From positions 16,416-80,415 of the forward strand of contig CALBZA010000029.1 of assembly GCA_937890005.1 (NCBI GenBank): a DNA stretch of 64,000 nucleotides. The letters are read 5' to 3'. The position numbers and the translations under genes are program-made. The notes under the pieces were generated by a model. That model had not been told where the DNA came from, made no database searches, and saw nothing but the letters and a program-made list of their open reading frames with translations. The stretch is from an uncultured Verrucomicrobia subdivision 3 bacterium (GTDB taxonomy: Bacteria; Verrucomicrobiota; Verrucomicrobiia; Limisphaerales; DASXHY01). This document shows, one piece after another, positions 38,066 through 45,975 of this stretch (position 1 is its first letter; each line of letters opens with the position of its first letter).

Positions 38066-39196
38066 TCACTTCACCATCAACGAACAGCCTCGGGGTTCGC
38101 TGCGTTCAGCGCGACCGAGCAATTCAAATCCATCGCCACGGCGGATTGCCAGGTCTTCCGTCTGAATTGCCATCACGGAGAAAACATTCGCCAGATCGAA
38201 AATTCGGAGAATGCCTGTTTCGCCGTCATTCACCTCAGCACCGGTCTCGGGCGAGATCACCTGAACTCGGGCCCAGGGAGGAAACTGGAAATTGCGGATT
38301 GCGGATTGCGGATTGCGGATTTCATAAGCTTGCGAGCTGAGTTCGCTCATGCCGTATTCGCACACGATGTTTTCATTCGGAATTCCCAATTTCTTTGAAA
38401 TGAGTGCGTGTAGTTCGGTTTTTGGCATCACACGGGAGCGGCCCTTGTAGCCGCCGGTTTCCATCACACGCGATCCGGCGGAAAGTTCAAAACGAAGATT
38501 CTGTTCCGTCAGATGATCGATGAGATGAACGAAGGAAAACGCCGTTCCCAGAACAAACACCGGCTGTTTCGATGCCGCTGAGTCTGCAATCATCTTCGTC
38601 GCGGCTGAGAAATCGAGAGTCCAGCCACCATCGGTTCCAATCATTCCAACGAAAACAGATTCCGGCGCGTTTACTCTGGATCGAATCGTTTCGAACATGT
38701 GAACGAGCGACGAGTTCGGCGCCTCCTTCGATCGCGGCGTCAGAATCATCAATCGCAAATCATTCGTCGCCAGCCGCACATTCTGCTCGAACCACGGCCA
38801 CAGCGACGCTTCATAAAGTGCGATCGATTCCGTGGAATGAAAGTGTCGGCTGGGACGTTGTTCCGTTGTGCCGCTTGAATGAAATACTGCCACGCGCTCT
38901 TCCGGCGAAAGACTGGTCAGTTCCCATTCCTTGAAAGCAACCGTCGGCACGGCGGGAATCTGTTTCCAATGTGTGATGGAGTTCGGCGTCACGCGACGCG
39001 CTTCACAGAATTTTCGATACGCCGGATTGCGAAGGAACTGCAGTCCGAACAGCACGATCGCCATTCCGTTGAACTCAATGTCCAGATGCTGGCGCAAAGC
39101 GAGATCGTCGGCAGGATCGAGGTAGAGCGAATCTGTGGAAGCGATTCCAATGAAATCGCGCAGGCGCGCGGCGAAGACTGACAGTTCTGAACTCAT
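38066..39196 (-). CDS. luxE: LuxE-type acyl-protein synthetase
   Basis: LuxE-family enzymes activate fatty acids with ATP and pass the acyl group to LuxC. The protein has 376 aa from ATG 39196; a GTG at 39229 is possible. The P-loop-like FHSSGTTEQRPSRHFHS is near residue 105, with ETGGYKGRSRV and CEYGMSELSSQAY as later adenylate-forming motifs. Directly after this, EIRNPQSAIRNFQ is encoded by an ATTGCGG array. The tail RAERSEPRGCSLMVK also looks repeat-derived. It is the first gene of a luxE-luxC pair. Confidence 0.88.
   Translation of the reverse strand: MSSELSVFAARLRDFIGIASTDSLYLDPADDLALRQHLDIEFNGMAIVLFGLQFLRNPAYRKFCEARRVTPNSITHWKQIPAVPTVAFKEWELTSLSPEERVAVFHSSGTTEQRPSRHFHSTESIALYEASLWPWFEQNVRLATNDLRLMILTPRSKEAPNSSLVHMFETIRSRVNAPESVFVGMIGTDGGWTLDFSAATKMIADSAASKQPVFVLGTAFSFVHLIDHLTEQNLRFELSAGSRVMETGGYKGRSRVMPKTELHALISKKLGIPNENIVCEYGMSELSSQAYEIRNPQSAIRNFQFPPWARVQVISPETGAEVNDGETGILRIFDLANVFSVMAIQTEDLAIRRGDGFELLGRAERSEPRGCSLMVK
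38291..38321. repeat. ATTGCGG heptamer array inside luxE
   Basis: Four perfect ATTGCGG copies (38291-38318) plus ATT are translated in the minus frame as part of RNPQSAIRN. The same unit occurs in the intergenic region at 46760-46791. Confidence 0.85.
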
Positions 39197-39342
39197 GCGG
39201 TTTTTATTTGCGGGCTGGTTTTCCGCCACAGCCCGGTCGCGAAACGTAGCAGATGAACGTGTTCGCTCAACCTCTTTTTAGGAACAGACCGAAGCGGCAG
39301 GAATTCAGAAGGAGCCGACTCGCACGACCGCCGCGAGACTGG

Positions 39343-40107
39343 TCAGAGTGCGCGGGAGGGAATCGCAGCCGGTGACGCGGTATTTTTCACTGGGCGACGT
39401 CGGAGACCGTTTTGAAACCAGAGTTTCCAGACCATCCAGAACGCTTCGAACATGATCGGACGGGACATCTTGGACTGGCCCTGGAAACGATCGGTAAAGA
39501 TGATCGGCACTTCGACGACCTTCATCCCCTGACGCCAGATTTTGTGGGTCATCTCGATCTGGAAGCTGTAGCCGTTGGATTGAACATCATCCAGCTTGAT
39601 TGCCTCCAGTGCGCGGCGGCGGAAGCACTTGTAGCCGCCGGTCGGATCGCTGAACGGCATGCCGGTCACGATGCGAACGTATTTGCCGGCGTTCACGCTG
39701 AGCATCAATCGACGCAGCGGCCAGTTGATCACGCGAATGCCGTTCACATAGCGCGATCCCAGAACAAGGTCCGCGTCCTTCGCAGCTTCAAGGAACGCAG
39801 GCACGTCGTCCGGATTGTGCGAAAAATCGCCGTCCATTTCGAAGATGAACTCGTATCCGCGTTCGAGCGCCCATTTGAAGCCGGAGATGTAGGCACGGCC
39901 GAGACCGTTTTTTTCCTGACGATGCAGTACGTGAATGGACGGATTCTCGGCGGCGAGTTGATCGGCCAGCTTGCCTGTGCCGTCGGGAGAATTGTCATCG
40001 ACCACGAGCAGATCGACCGAGACTGGCAGGGATAATAGCCGTTTGGCGAGCGGCGGAAGATTATCGCGCTCGTTGTACGTCGGCACAACCACCAGCGTCT
40101 TGTTCAT
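39343..40107 (-). CDS. Polyprenol monophosphomannose synthase-like glycosyltransferase (GT2)
   Basis: The family transfers mannose or another sugar from a nucleotide donor to a polyprenyl phosphate. The protein has 254 aa from ATG 40107 (MNKTLVVVPTYNERDN); an extended frame to 40233 adds an unlikely basic leader. DDNSPDGTGKLAD, the metal-binding FEMDGDFSHNPDD and the GSRYVNG and RFQGQSKMS motifs are typical of dolichol-phosphate mannose synthase. No C-terminal membrane domain is present. It lies downstream of infA. Confidence 0.9.
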   Translation of the reverse strand: MNKTLVVVPTYNERDNLPPLAKRLLSLPVSVDLLVVDDNSPDGTGKLADQLAAENPSIHVLHRQEKNGLGRAYISGFKWALERGYEFIFEMDGDFSHNPDDVPAFLEAAKDADLVLGSRYVNGIRVINWPLRRLMLSVNAGKYVRIVTGMPFSDPTGGYKCFRRRALEAIKLDDVQSNGYSFQIEMTHKIWRQGMKVVEVPIIFTDRFQGQSKMSRPIMFEAFWMVWKLWFQNGLRRRPVKNTASPAAIPSRAL

Positions 40108-40287
40108 GCGTTTGAAAACCCGGAGATAAGTAGCCGAGCGAACAGGCCAAAACAAGCGGGCATTTCGCCGAACACACCGATTGCGCCGGTCCTCAGCTTC
40201 CTCTGGCGTCCCCTTGAGATATGCAGACGTCAAGAGAACGGGAAAGTAACAGGAACAGGATGATGATGGATCGCGGACTGGGTTCGA

Positions 40288-40533
40288 TCAGCTGTGGCGG
40301 AAAGTGATCCGCGCCTTGCCAAGATCGTAGGGGGACATTTCCACGTTCACGCGGTCGCCGACGCTGATTCGGATGAAGTTTTTCCGCATCTTGCCGGAGA
40401 TGTGAGCGAGGACTTCGTGACCGTTCGGGAGAGCAACTCGGAACATGGTGCCGGGCAACACCTGGGTGACGGATCCGACCAATTCAATAGGTTCTTCTTT
40501 TGGCACGCGACAGATCGAATTGAATTTCGGCAT
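40288..40533 (-). CDS. infA: Translation initiation factor IF-1
   Basis: The protein has 81 aa from ATG 40533, which has AGGAGG 12 bases upstream. A GTG at 40506 would give exactly 72 residues (M-PKEEPIELVGSVTQV), the canonical IF-1 length, but has no ribosome-binding site. The S1-like OB fold shows TMFRVALPNGHEVLAHISGKMRKNFIR and GDRVNVEMSPYDLGKARITFR. The 9-residue extension (MPKFNSICR) is unusual if real. Confidence 0.95.
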   Translation of the reverse strand: MPKFNSICRVPKEEPIELVGSVTQVLPGTMFRVALPNGHEVLAHISGKMRKNFIRISVGDRVNVEMSPYDLGKARITFRHS

Positions 40534-40698
40534 TTGATGCCACCGCCTCCTCGAAAAAGTCAATTCTTTTGGTGGTAATTACCTCCTTTCCCATGGTCTT
40601 ATTACCGAACTTTCCAGACATGGAAAAACCTGGGGTGAAGGAAGCAAGAACACGGACGATTGCGTTCCTATCCGGTTTGATGCCGCCCGGGGAAAATC

Positions 40699-41034
40699 AT
40701 GGACAAATCACACGAAGCCGCTAGAGTCCCGCGCACCGATATGAAGAGCAATTTATTCAAGAACATCCTTGAGTGGGTTATTGCCACCGGGGTGCTGCTT
40801 TCGATCATCTTCTTCGTTCAATACTTCAACCGGACCAAGGAACTGCGAAGCCTGCAATTTCAGGTCGGTCAGGTTCAACAGAATCGCCAGATTCTCAATA
40901 TGCTCCTGCTGGAGACCGCGGAATACAACAAACAGAGGCCCGATGCGAATCTCACCCGTTTGCTGGAGAGCGTGAAGGCTCCGGCCGCAGCCAATTCCGC
41001 CAACTCAAATCCCGCTCCGAAATCTGCCCAATAA
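40699..41034 (+). CDS. Small single-pass membrane protein with coiled coil
   Basis: The protein has 111 aa; ATG 40741 is an alternative start. One transmembrane helix (about residues 26-44, EWVIATGVLLSIIFFVQYF) is followed by a short coiled-coil-like stretch (RSLQFQVGQVQQNRQILNML) and an Ala/Ser/Pro-rich tail. I do not recognise a family. The following gene, 11 bases downstream, is also a small one-helix protein, so the two may form a complex. Confidence 0.75.
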   Translation: MDKSHEAARVPRTDMKSNLFKNILEWVIATGVLLSIIFFVQYFNRTKELRSLQFQVGQVQQNRQILNMLLLETAEYNKQRPDANLTRLLESVKAPAAANSANSNPAPKSAQ

Positions 41035-41045
41035 TTTGCAAGCGT

Positions 41046-41426
41046 ATGGAACAGCCCACCCATTCTCCTGAATCTGCCGATCTGAAACAGCAACTGGCCG
41101 ATCTCCGTCGCCAGACCGCGTGGCTTTATCTCGGACTTGCAGTCCTCAGCCTCACCGTGGCCGGATTCATCGGTGTGCAAGCGCGACGTGCGGCCAAAGA
41201 TCTGGATCTCATCCGCCCCGCATCGATGCAGGCCGTCGAGACCTATCGGAAGGAAGAGCCGCTCGTCAAAAATTTCGTCGGTCAACTGGAGGCCTATGCC
41301 CGTTCGTCGAATCCGGATTACAACCAACGGGTTTTCAGCCGTTATGCAAACTGGGCCAAAGGCACTCCCGCACCTGCCGCTCCGACCTCGGTGACGCCGG
41401 GATCAAGCGCTCCGCCAGCCCGGTAA
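41046..41426 (+). CDS. Small single-pass membrane protein
   Basis: The protein has 126 aa from ATG 41046. A short N-terminal cytoplasmic helix (DLKQQLADLRRQ) leads to one transmembrane segment (about residues 25-45). The C-terminal domain includes PLVKNFVGQLEAYARSSNPDY and a Pro/Ala-rich tail. The function is unknown. It follows the previous small membrane protein closely and is convergent with the LAB_N-domain gene, five bases away. Confidence 0.75.
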   Translation: MEQPTHSPESADLKQQLADLRRQTAWLYLGLAVLSLTVAGFIGVQARRAAKDLDLIRPASMQAVETYRKEEPLVKNFVGQLEAYARSSNPDYNQRVFSRYANWAKGTPAPAAPTSVTPGSSAPPAR

Positions 41427-41431
41427 ATTTT

Positions 41432-41845
41432 TCAAACTTTCCCCTCCTGTTCCGCCACCGTCAGCCTCACTCCGCAGGCGGAACAGAAGTTTGCATTCGG
41501 AGGACACACCTCACCGCATCCCGGACAGTCCAGGTGCGCTTCCTTGTGCTTGTGATGAATCATCAGGTTCCGAATGTACGGAATCCAGGTGAACGCATAG
41601 GCAAAAATGAAAACCGAATCGCGCTGACGCAGCGAGTAGATCAGAAGCAGGATTGACCCTGTCAGGCTCAACCACCAGAACGCCGTCGGCACCACCACCC
41701 GTTTCTTTTTCTCGGTGGCATACCACTGGACGAAGAATCGCGAGAAGAACACTGCGTTCCCGATCCAGCCGAGCACCTTCCACGCGCTCCACTCGATTCC
41801 CAGGAACCTCCCGTCATGCCAGATCAGATCTGAAAGCCAGTCCAT
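41432..41845 (-). CDS. LAB_N-domain membrane protein with C-terminal zinc ribbon
   Basis: The protein has 137 aa. Three membrane helices carry the lipid A biosynthesis N-terminal (LAB_N) pattern: WKVLGWIGNAVFFSRFFVQWYATEKKKRVVVPTAFWWLSLTGS. The C-terminus has two CxxC knuckles (CPGCGEVCPPNANFCSACG), a zinc ribbon not usual for this family. LAB_N proteins are linked to lipid A or polyprenyl-sugar transport, but the precise role is unknown. Confidence 0.88.
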   Translation of the reverse strand: MDWLSDLIWHDGRFLGIEWSAWKVLGWIGNAVFFSRFFVQWYATEKKKRVVVPTAFWWLSLTGSILLLIYSLRQRDSVFIFAYAFTWIPYIRNLMIHHKHKEAHLDCPGCGEVCPPNANFCSACGVRLTVAEQEGKV

Positions 41846-42079
41846 ATCAATCCGCGGAGCTTAGGGAATCACCCGTCGCAGCGCGAAGAAATTGTTCAAT
41901 CGATTCTCATGTTCGTGGTCCTTCGTCATCGCAATCAATTTTCATTCGAATCGAGAACGAACGACGATGACGAACGGCGGCTTTCTTGAGTGCCCCGGAA
42001 ATTTCTCTTGGCAATCCCGCCCCGCTCTCCTAAAACGAACGCGCTCTTTGAAAACGGTGAGCGAACGCTCATCAGTTAC

Positions 42080-42225
42080 ACAGCCAGGTGCAGGGAACCC
42101 CGTGAGATTCGGGGACGGTTGCGCCACTGTAACGGGTTACAGACTCCCATCAGCCACTGATCTTCAGAGAATCGGGAAGGCGGGAGCGAGGTTAAACCCG
42201 AAGTCAGGATATCGACCTGGTTGTG
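42080..42225 (+). ncRNA. Cobalamin (B12) riboswitch
   Basis: The aptamer core is recognisable: CAGGGAACCCCGTGAGATTC, GGGGACGG, GCGCCACTGTAAC, a GGGAAGGC-type segment and the closing CGAAGTCAGGATATCG box. The terminal helix CCAGGT (42084-42089) pairs with ACCTGG (42215-42220). Such RNAs bind adenosylcobalamin or relatives and turn off uptake or synthesis genes. It sits at the 5' end of the plus-strand surface-protein operon, with a hairpin terminator 177 bases further on. Confidence 0.94.
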
Positions 42226-42396
42226 CTCGTCCGGCGGTGAAGAAGGATGATAGCGGATCGTTGATGGTGAAAATGAAACTCGCAAGAACCATCAGCAATC
42301 AGCTTTCAACCCTTCGATTCTTCCGCCACTTCTCCGACAAAGAGAAGGATGAGGCCAGACCTGATTCGCCCGGGGCGAACCAGGATTCGTTGAATG

Positions 42397-42434
42397 CCTT
42401 CATTCTCCGTTTTGCCGGGGGTTGAAGGTTTTTT
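42397..42434 (+). terminator. Candidate riboswitch-controlled terminator
   Basis: CCTTCA-TT-CTCCG pairs with CGGGG-GT-TGAAGG across a TTTTGC loop, followed by six T (42429-42434). It precedes the PEP-CTERM gene by 92 bases. It may be the expression platform of the upstream B12 riboswitch. A second small hairpin, TCCGCC / GGCGGA, lies at 42487-42506 near the ribosome-binding region. Confidence 0.75.
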
Positions 42435-42526
42435 GTTTATCGTCCCCATCCTTCTCTCCCGCGCTGGTCTCTCTGAAACCGAAATCTCCGCCTTCAATCA
42501 GGCGGAACTCAGAAAGAAAGATCAGC

Positions 42527-43210
42527 ATGAAATCAATTCGTTCCGTGTGGCTGGCCATTGCCAGCCTGTCCGCAGTTTCCAGTTACACCCCCACACTCAG
42601 CGCCGCGTCCTTCGATGACATTCAGTTCTGGGTTGGCTCGGGCGAAAACCGTGCCGCGCTTGTCATCGATTGGAACGATGGCAAATCATCCGAATCCCTC
42701 GTCTGGGGTTATCGCTGGGATGGCACCGCCAATGGCCTCGACATGCTTCAGGCCGTCATCAGCGCTGATCCCCGCCTTTACGGTCATTTCGGCAGCTACG
42801 TCTGGGGAACCGCCATTCAAGGACTTGGCTACGATCTGAACGGAAATGGCTTTTCCGTTTCGCCTTCACTGACCTTCGATGCCGGCGGACTCGCCTTCAC
42901 AACAAGTCCGGACGATCTCCGCACCGCCTCTGATGCCGCGGATCATTACATCGAAGGCTGGGATTACGGGTTCTGGGCGTATTACAACAAATCCAGTGCC
43001 GATGAAGCCTGGACGTCCGCGCTGATCGGCGCTGAGTTTCGCGCTCTGTCAGATGGCGTTTGGGATGGCTACAGCTTCGCGCCGGAATTCTCGGGTCCCG
43101 AACCAGGCGAACCTTTCGCCGCGCCAATCCCGGAGCCCACAATCTTCGCAATGACATTCCTTGGCGCGGGAATTGTCCTGTTCCGCCGTGTCCGCGCAAA
43201 CCGTGATTGA
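42527..43210 (+). CDS. PEP-CTERM surface protein in B12-riboswitch operon
   Basis: The protein has 227 aa from ATG 42527. It has a signal peptide (MKSIRSVWLAIASLSAVSSY...LSAAS), a compact extracellular domain and a C-terminal PEP-CTERM sorting signal: IPEP, a hydrophobic helix (TIFAMTFLGAGIVLF) and RRVR. Exosortase processing and surface anchoring are expected. The domain contains FWVGSGENRAALVIDWNDG, LVWGYRWDGTANGLDML and DPRLYGHFGSYVWG. Regulation by the upstream cobalamin riboswitch suggests a role in capturing or handling corrinoids; that is inference. Confidence 0.88.
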   Translation: MKSIRSVWLAIASLSAVSSYTPTLSAASFDDIQFWVGSGENRAALVIDWNDGKSSESLVWGYRWDGTANGLDMLQAVISADPRLYGHFGSYVWGTAIQGLGYDLNGNGFSVSPSLTFDAGGLAFTTSPDDLRTASDAADHYIEGWDYGFWAYYNKSSADEAWTSALIGAEFRALSDGVWDGYSFAPEFSGPEPGEPFAAPIPEPTIFAMTFLGAGIVLFRRVRANRD

Positions 43211-43265
43211 TTCAATCTGGCTGGCGGTGAACAAACCTTCATCGTCAGCCGAACGAAACTGTTTC

Positions 43266-44765
43266 ATGCATTGTTTCAAGAAACATTGGAATGCACTTCC
43301 GGGAATGATCTTTCTGGCGGTGACAGCCCTTGCGCTTGCGACCGGTTCAACTGTCCGCGCCGGATCGTTTGCAGCGCAGGTGATAAGCGCCCAGGGTCCT
43401 TTCGGTCCGTCGCTTTACAATGACCCGGCCAGCATCCTCGGCGCTCCCGCCACGAATTATTTCGATTCCGCTTCGGCTCCGATAACACGGGTCAAACTGA
43501 ACGAGCCGGTCTGGGGCCAGAACGTTTCCGACGGCGTGAGCAACAAACTGATTCTGACACTGAACTCCGGAAGTTTTGTCATCGTTGGATTCGACGAACC
43601 GATCACGAATCATCCCGCCAATCCTTACGGGATCGACTTCCTTGTGTTCGGAAACACGTTTTACGTCGCGAGCACGTTTGGCGATGCCGCGAACTTGAAC
43701 ACGACAACGATGTTCGGGATGGCCTTCGAAGAACCGGTGCTGGTGTCTGTGAGTCCGGGCTTCACCGGCCAGCCCGGTGAAGATCCCGACGATCCCGCAA
43801 CCTGGCCGTGGTATCGCTATGACAACGGGCCCTTCGGCGATGGGATATTTCCCACTCACGCATATCGATGGAACCGCGACGAAGCGGGATGGACCGAGCA
43901 GCTCATGGACTTCACGAAACCGGTCAATCCTGCATTCGAAAGCGTGTTCGCAGCCGGCGGCATTTCCGTTGCGGATGCGATCGATCTTTACACCGGATCG
44001 GGCGGCGGAGCGGGATTCGATCTCACACCGTCCGGTTTCGACTCGGTGCGGTATGTGAAGATTGAAGCGACGGAAGAATTCAGCAGTGGTGAGATCGATG
44101 CGATTTCCATTGTCCGAAGAATGACCTTGGGCGACACGCTGAGTGTTTCGCCGTTGAACATCGCCAACAACAATGCCCGCCTGTTTTTCCAGGAACTGGA
44201 CGCGCCGGATCGAACCGCTGTGTCAGTCAGCTTCACCGAATTAAGCGACCTCGCGCAGGTCACTGCGACGGATTTTTCGGCCGAAGCGATGACGAATGTT
44301 GTTGGAAACGTGTTGAACTCCGTCGAACTCATTCTCACAAATCTCCTGCATTCGGATCCGATCGCTTTCACAGCCGATGTTGCGATCGGAACAGGCGCCG
44401 GTTATAGCGGCACTGGCGGCGATCTCCGATTGTTTCAATGGAATGACAGCATTTGGAAATCGATTCCATTCACATACAACCCGACATCCCGATCCGTCAT
44501 TGCGGGCGGCGTCACGAACCTGGGTGCGTTTGCTCTGGTTCAGCTGGTCGCGCCGGCCATGACGATTTCCCGAACCGCAACCGGATTTCGTTTTGAATTC
44601 GATGTCGTGCCCAACCTCCTGCATACGCTGGAACGCTCGACGAACCTGATCCACTGGACTGCGATCACGAACTCCACTCCGCTGACATCCGGCTTGGTTT
44701 CCTTTGAGGATGACACGGCTCCGGAACCGCAGGCGTTTTATCGTTTAAGGCTCACGATCGACTGA
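43266..44765 (+). CDS. Large secreted surface protein in B12-riboswitch operon
   Basis: The protein has 499 aa from ATG 43266, with a signal peptide (MHCFKKHWNALPGMIFLAVT...TVRA). The N-terminal domain (about 35-310) has blocks like FDEPITNHPANPYGIDFLVFGNTFY, FEEPVLVSVSPGF, GGGAGFDLTPSGFDSVRYVKIEA and EIDAISIV. From memory these resemble surface proteins found in Bacteroides B12 loci (inference). The C-terminal part ends in an Ig-like element common in verrucomicrobial secreted proteins (LERSTNLIHWTAITN...AFYRLRL). Its TGA overlaps the next gene's ATG. Confidence 0.87.
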   Translation: MHCFKKHWNALPGMIFLAVTALALATGSTVRAGSFAAQVISAQGPFGPSLYNDPASILGAPATNYFDSASAPITRVKLNEPVWGQNVSDGVSNKLILTLNSGSFVIVGFDEPITNHPANPYGIDFLVFGNTFYVASTFGDAANLNTTTMFGMAFEEPVLVSVSPGFTGQPGEDPDDPATWPWYRYDNGPFGDGIFPTHAYRWNRDEAGWTEQLMDFTKPVNPAFESVFAAGGISVADAIDLYTGSGGGAGFDLTPSGFDSVRYVKIEATEEFSSGEIDAISIVRRMTLGDTLSVSPLNIANNNARLFFQELDAPDRTAVSVSFTELSDLAQVTATDFSAEAMTNVVGNVLNSVELILTNLLHSDPIAFTADVAIGTGAGYSGTGGDLRLFQWNDSIWKSIPFTYNPTSRSVIAGGVTNLGAFALVQLVAPAMTISRTATGFRFEFDVVPNLLHTLERSTNLIHWTAITNSTPLTSGLVSFEDDTAPEPQAFYRLRLTID

Positions 44766-45589
44766 TGAGTGTCACATTGAAAAAACCAACTGCGTTTCGG
44801 AACGGAAACGCGCGCCGCGCGATTGCAGCACGGCGCCGCCATTCGTCTGACGCAGCGCACGCATTCGGTTTCACGCTCATCGAGTTGCTGGTGGTGATCG
44901 CCATTATCGCGATTATTGCGGCGCTTCTGCTACCCGCTCTGGCGAATTCGAAACTCGCCGCCAAACGCATTCATTGCCTGAACAATTTGAAGCAGATGGG
45001 CGTTGCCGCCCGCATGTATGTCGATGATCAGCGCGATTTTTATCCCGTGGCCTATTACACGGATTTCGTGAACGGCGCGACGCATCACGTGGCGTGGGAT
45101 CTCACGACGATCAAAGGTCCGACGGATCAGGTTGTGCCCGGACTGCTCTGGCAGCATCAAGGCAACACGGCGATTCAACAATGTCCGTCGTTCAACGGCG
45201 CAGCCAACTGGTTGAACGATCCCTACACCGGTTACAACTACAACACGAGCTACATCGGACACGGTCAGGGCGAAGACATTCCGGAGCCGGCAAAGGCCGC
45301 GAGTGTGAAGCACCCGGTGGCCACGGTGTTGTTTGGGGACGGCCAGTATGTCGCCGGGGCAAACAAGTTCATGCGTGCACCATGGGCGAATCCCGGCGAC
45401 GTCAGTTTCGGAAGCCGTTGGTCCGGCACGCAGGGATTCCGTCACCAGAAGCGAAGCAACGCGGCGTTCTGCGACGGTCACGTGGAGTCGATGTCGCAGC
45501 GTTACACGACCAATGCGAACGGCAGCAGCAAGGTGGCGGCGGGCACGGGATTTCTCTCCGCCGACAATTCGCTCTATGACCTCGAGTGA
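44765..45589 (+). CDS. Type II pseudopilin-like protein (N-methylation signal, DUF1559-like)
   Basis: The protein has 274 aa. After a 34-residue basic leader comes the prepilin cleavage site G|FTLIELLVVIAIIAIIAALLLPAL. The C-terminal globular region has the FRHQKRSNAAFCDGHVESM pattern typical of the many verrucomicrobial and planctomycete pseudopilin-like proteins. Its ATG overlaps the preceding stop (TGATG), so it is translated as part of the B12-riboswitch operon. A role in displaying or exporting the surface proteins is possible but unproven. Confidence 0.9.
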   Translation: MSVTLKKPTAFRNGNARRAIAARRRHSSDAAHAFGFTLIELLVVIAIIAIIAALLLPALANSKLAAKRIHCLNNLKQMGVAARMYVDDQRDFYPVAYYTDFVNGATHHVAWDLTTIKGPTDQVVPGLLWQHQGNTAIQQCPSFNGAANWLNDPYTGYNYNTSYIGHGQGEDIPEPAKAASVKHPVATVLFGDGQYVAGANKFMRAPWANPGDVSFGSRWSGTQGFRHQKRSNAAFCDGHVESMSQRYTTNANGSSKVAAGTGFLSADNSLYDLE

Positions 45590-45597
45590 CACACAGG

Positions 45598-45975
45598 ATG
45601 AACCGGGAGCCTGAACCGCACGATCCTGCACGATGCCCGCTCTGCGGCGGCCCGAACAACTGCCAGCTTTGCACCTCGGCCGCCTACAAAGGTCCCTGTT
45701 GGTGCGCAAAAGTGCAGATTCCGGAAGCCCTGATCGCGCAAGTTCCCGCTGTATTGCGCAACCGAAGTTGCATCTGTGAACGGTGCGTGAAGGCATTCCA
45801 AGGCAAAAGGGTTGCTTCCGACGCCCGCCAGGAAAAGTTATTACCCGGCGATTTCTACTTTGATTTGGGCGGCCTGATGGTTTTCACTAGCGCCTACCAC
45901 TTACGCCGCGGTTACTGCTGCAACAGCGGCTGTCGTCATTGTCCGTATCGCAGCACGGGGAAGGGTATTGGATGA
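45598..45975 (+). CDS. Cys-rich CWC / DUF5522 fusion protein
   Basis: The protein has 125 aa from ATG 45598; a GTG at 45586 overlapping the previous stop is an equally good coupled start. The first half has the CWC-type Cys pattern CPLCGGPNNCQLC...KGPCWCAKV and CICERC. The second half (GDFYFDLGGLMVFTSAYHLRRG, then YCCNSGCRHCPY) matches DUF5522. At least twelve Cys suggest metal binding, probably zinc. Its TGA overlaps the next ATG (ATGA). Both domains are uncharacterised. Confidence 0.88.
   Translation: MNREPEPHDPARCPLCGGPNNCQLCTSAAYKGPCWCAKVQIPEALIAQVPAVLRNRSCICERCVKAFQGKRVASDARQEKLLPGDFYFDLGGLMVFTSAYHLRRGYCCNSGCRHCPYRSTGKGIG

Noticed and set aside
38066..39196. Bioluminescence operon
   Set aside because: Only LuxC and LuxE homologues are present. 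There is no luciferase luxAB or luxD, and such pairs occur in non-luminous bacteria.
40480..40593. A 37-codon minus-strand ORF starting ATGGGAAAGGAGG just upstream of and overlapping infA
   Set aside because: It is out of frame with infA and overlaps it. The AAAGGAGG more likely belongs to the infA leader. There is no family match.
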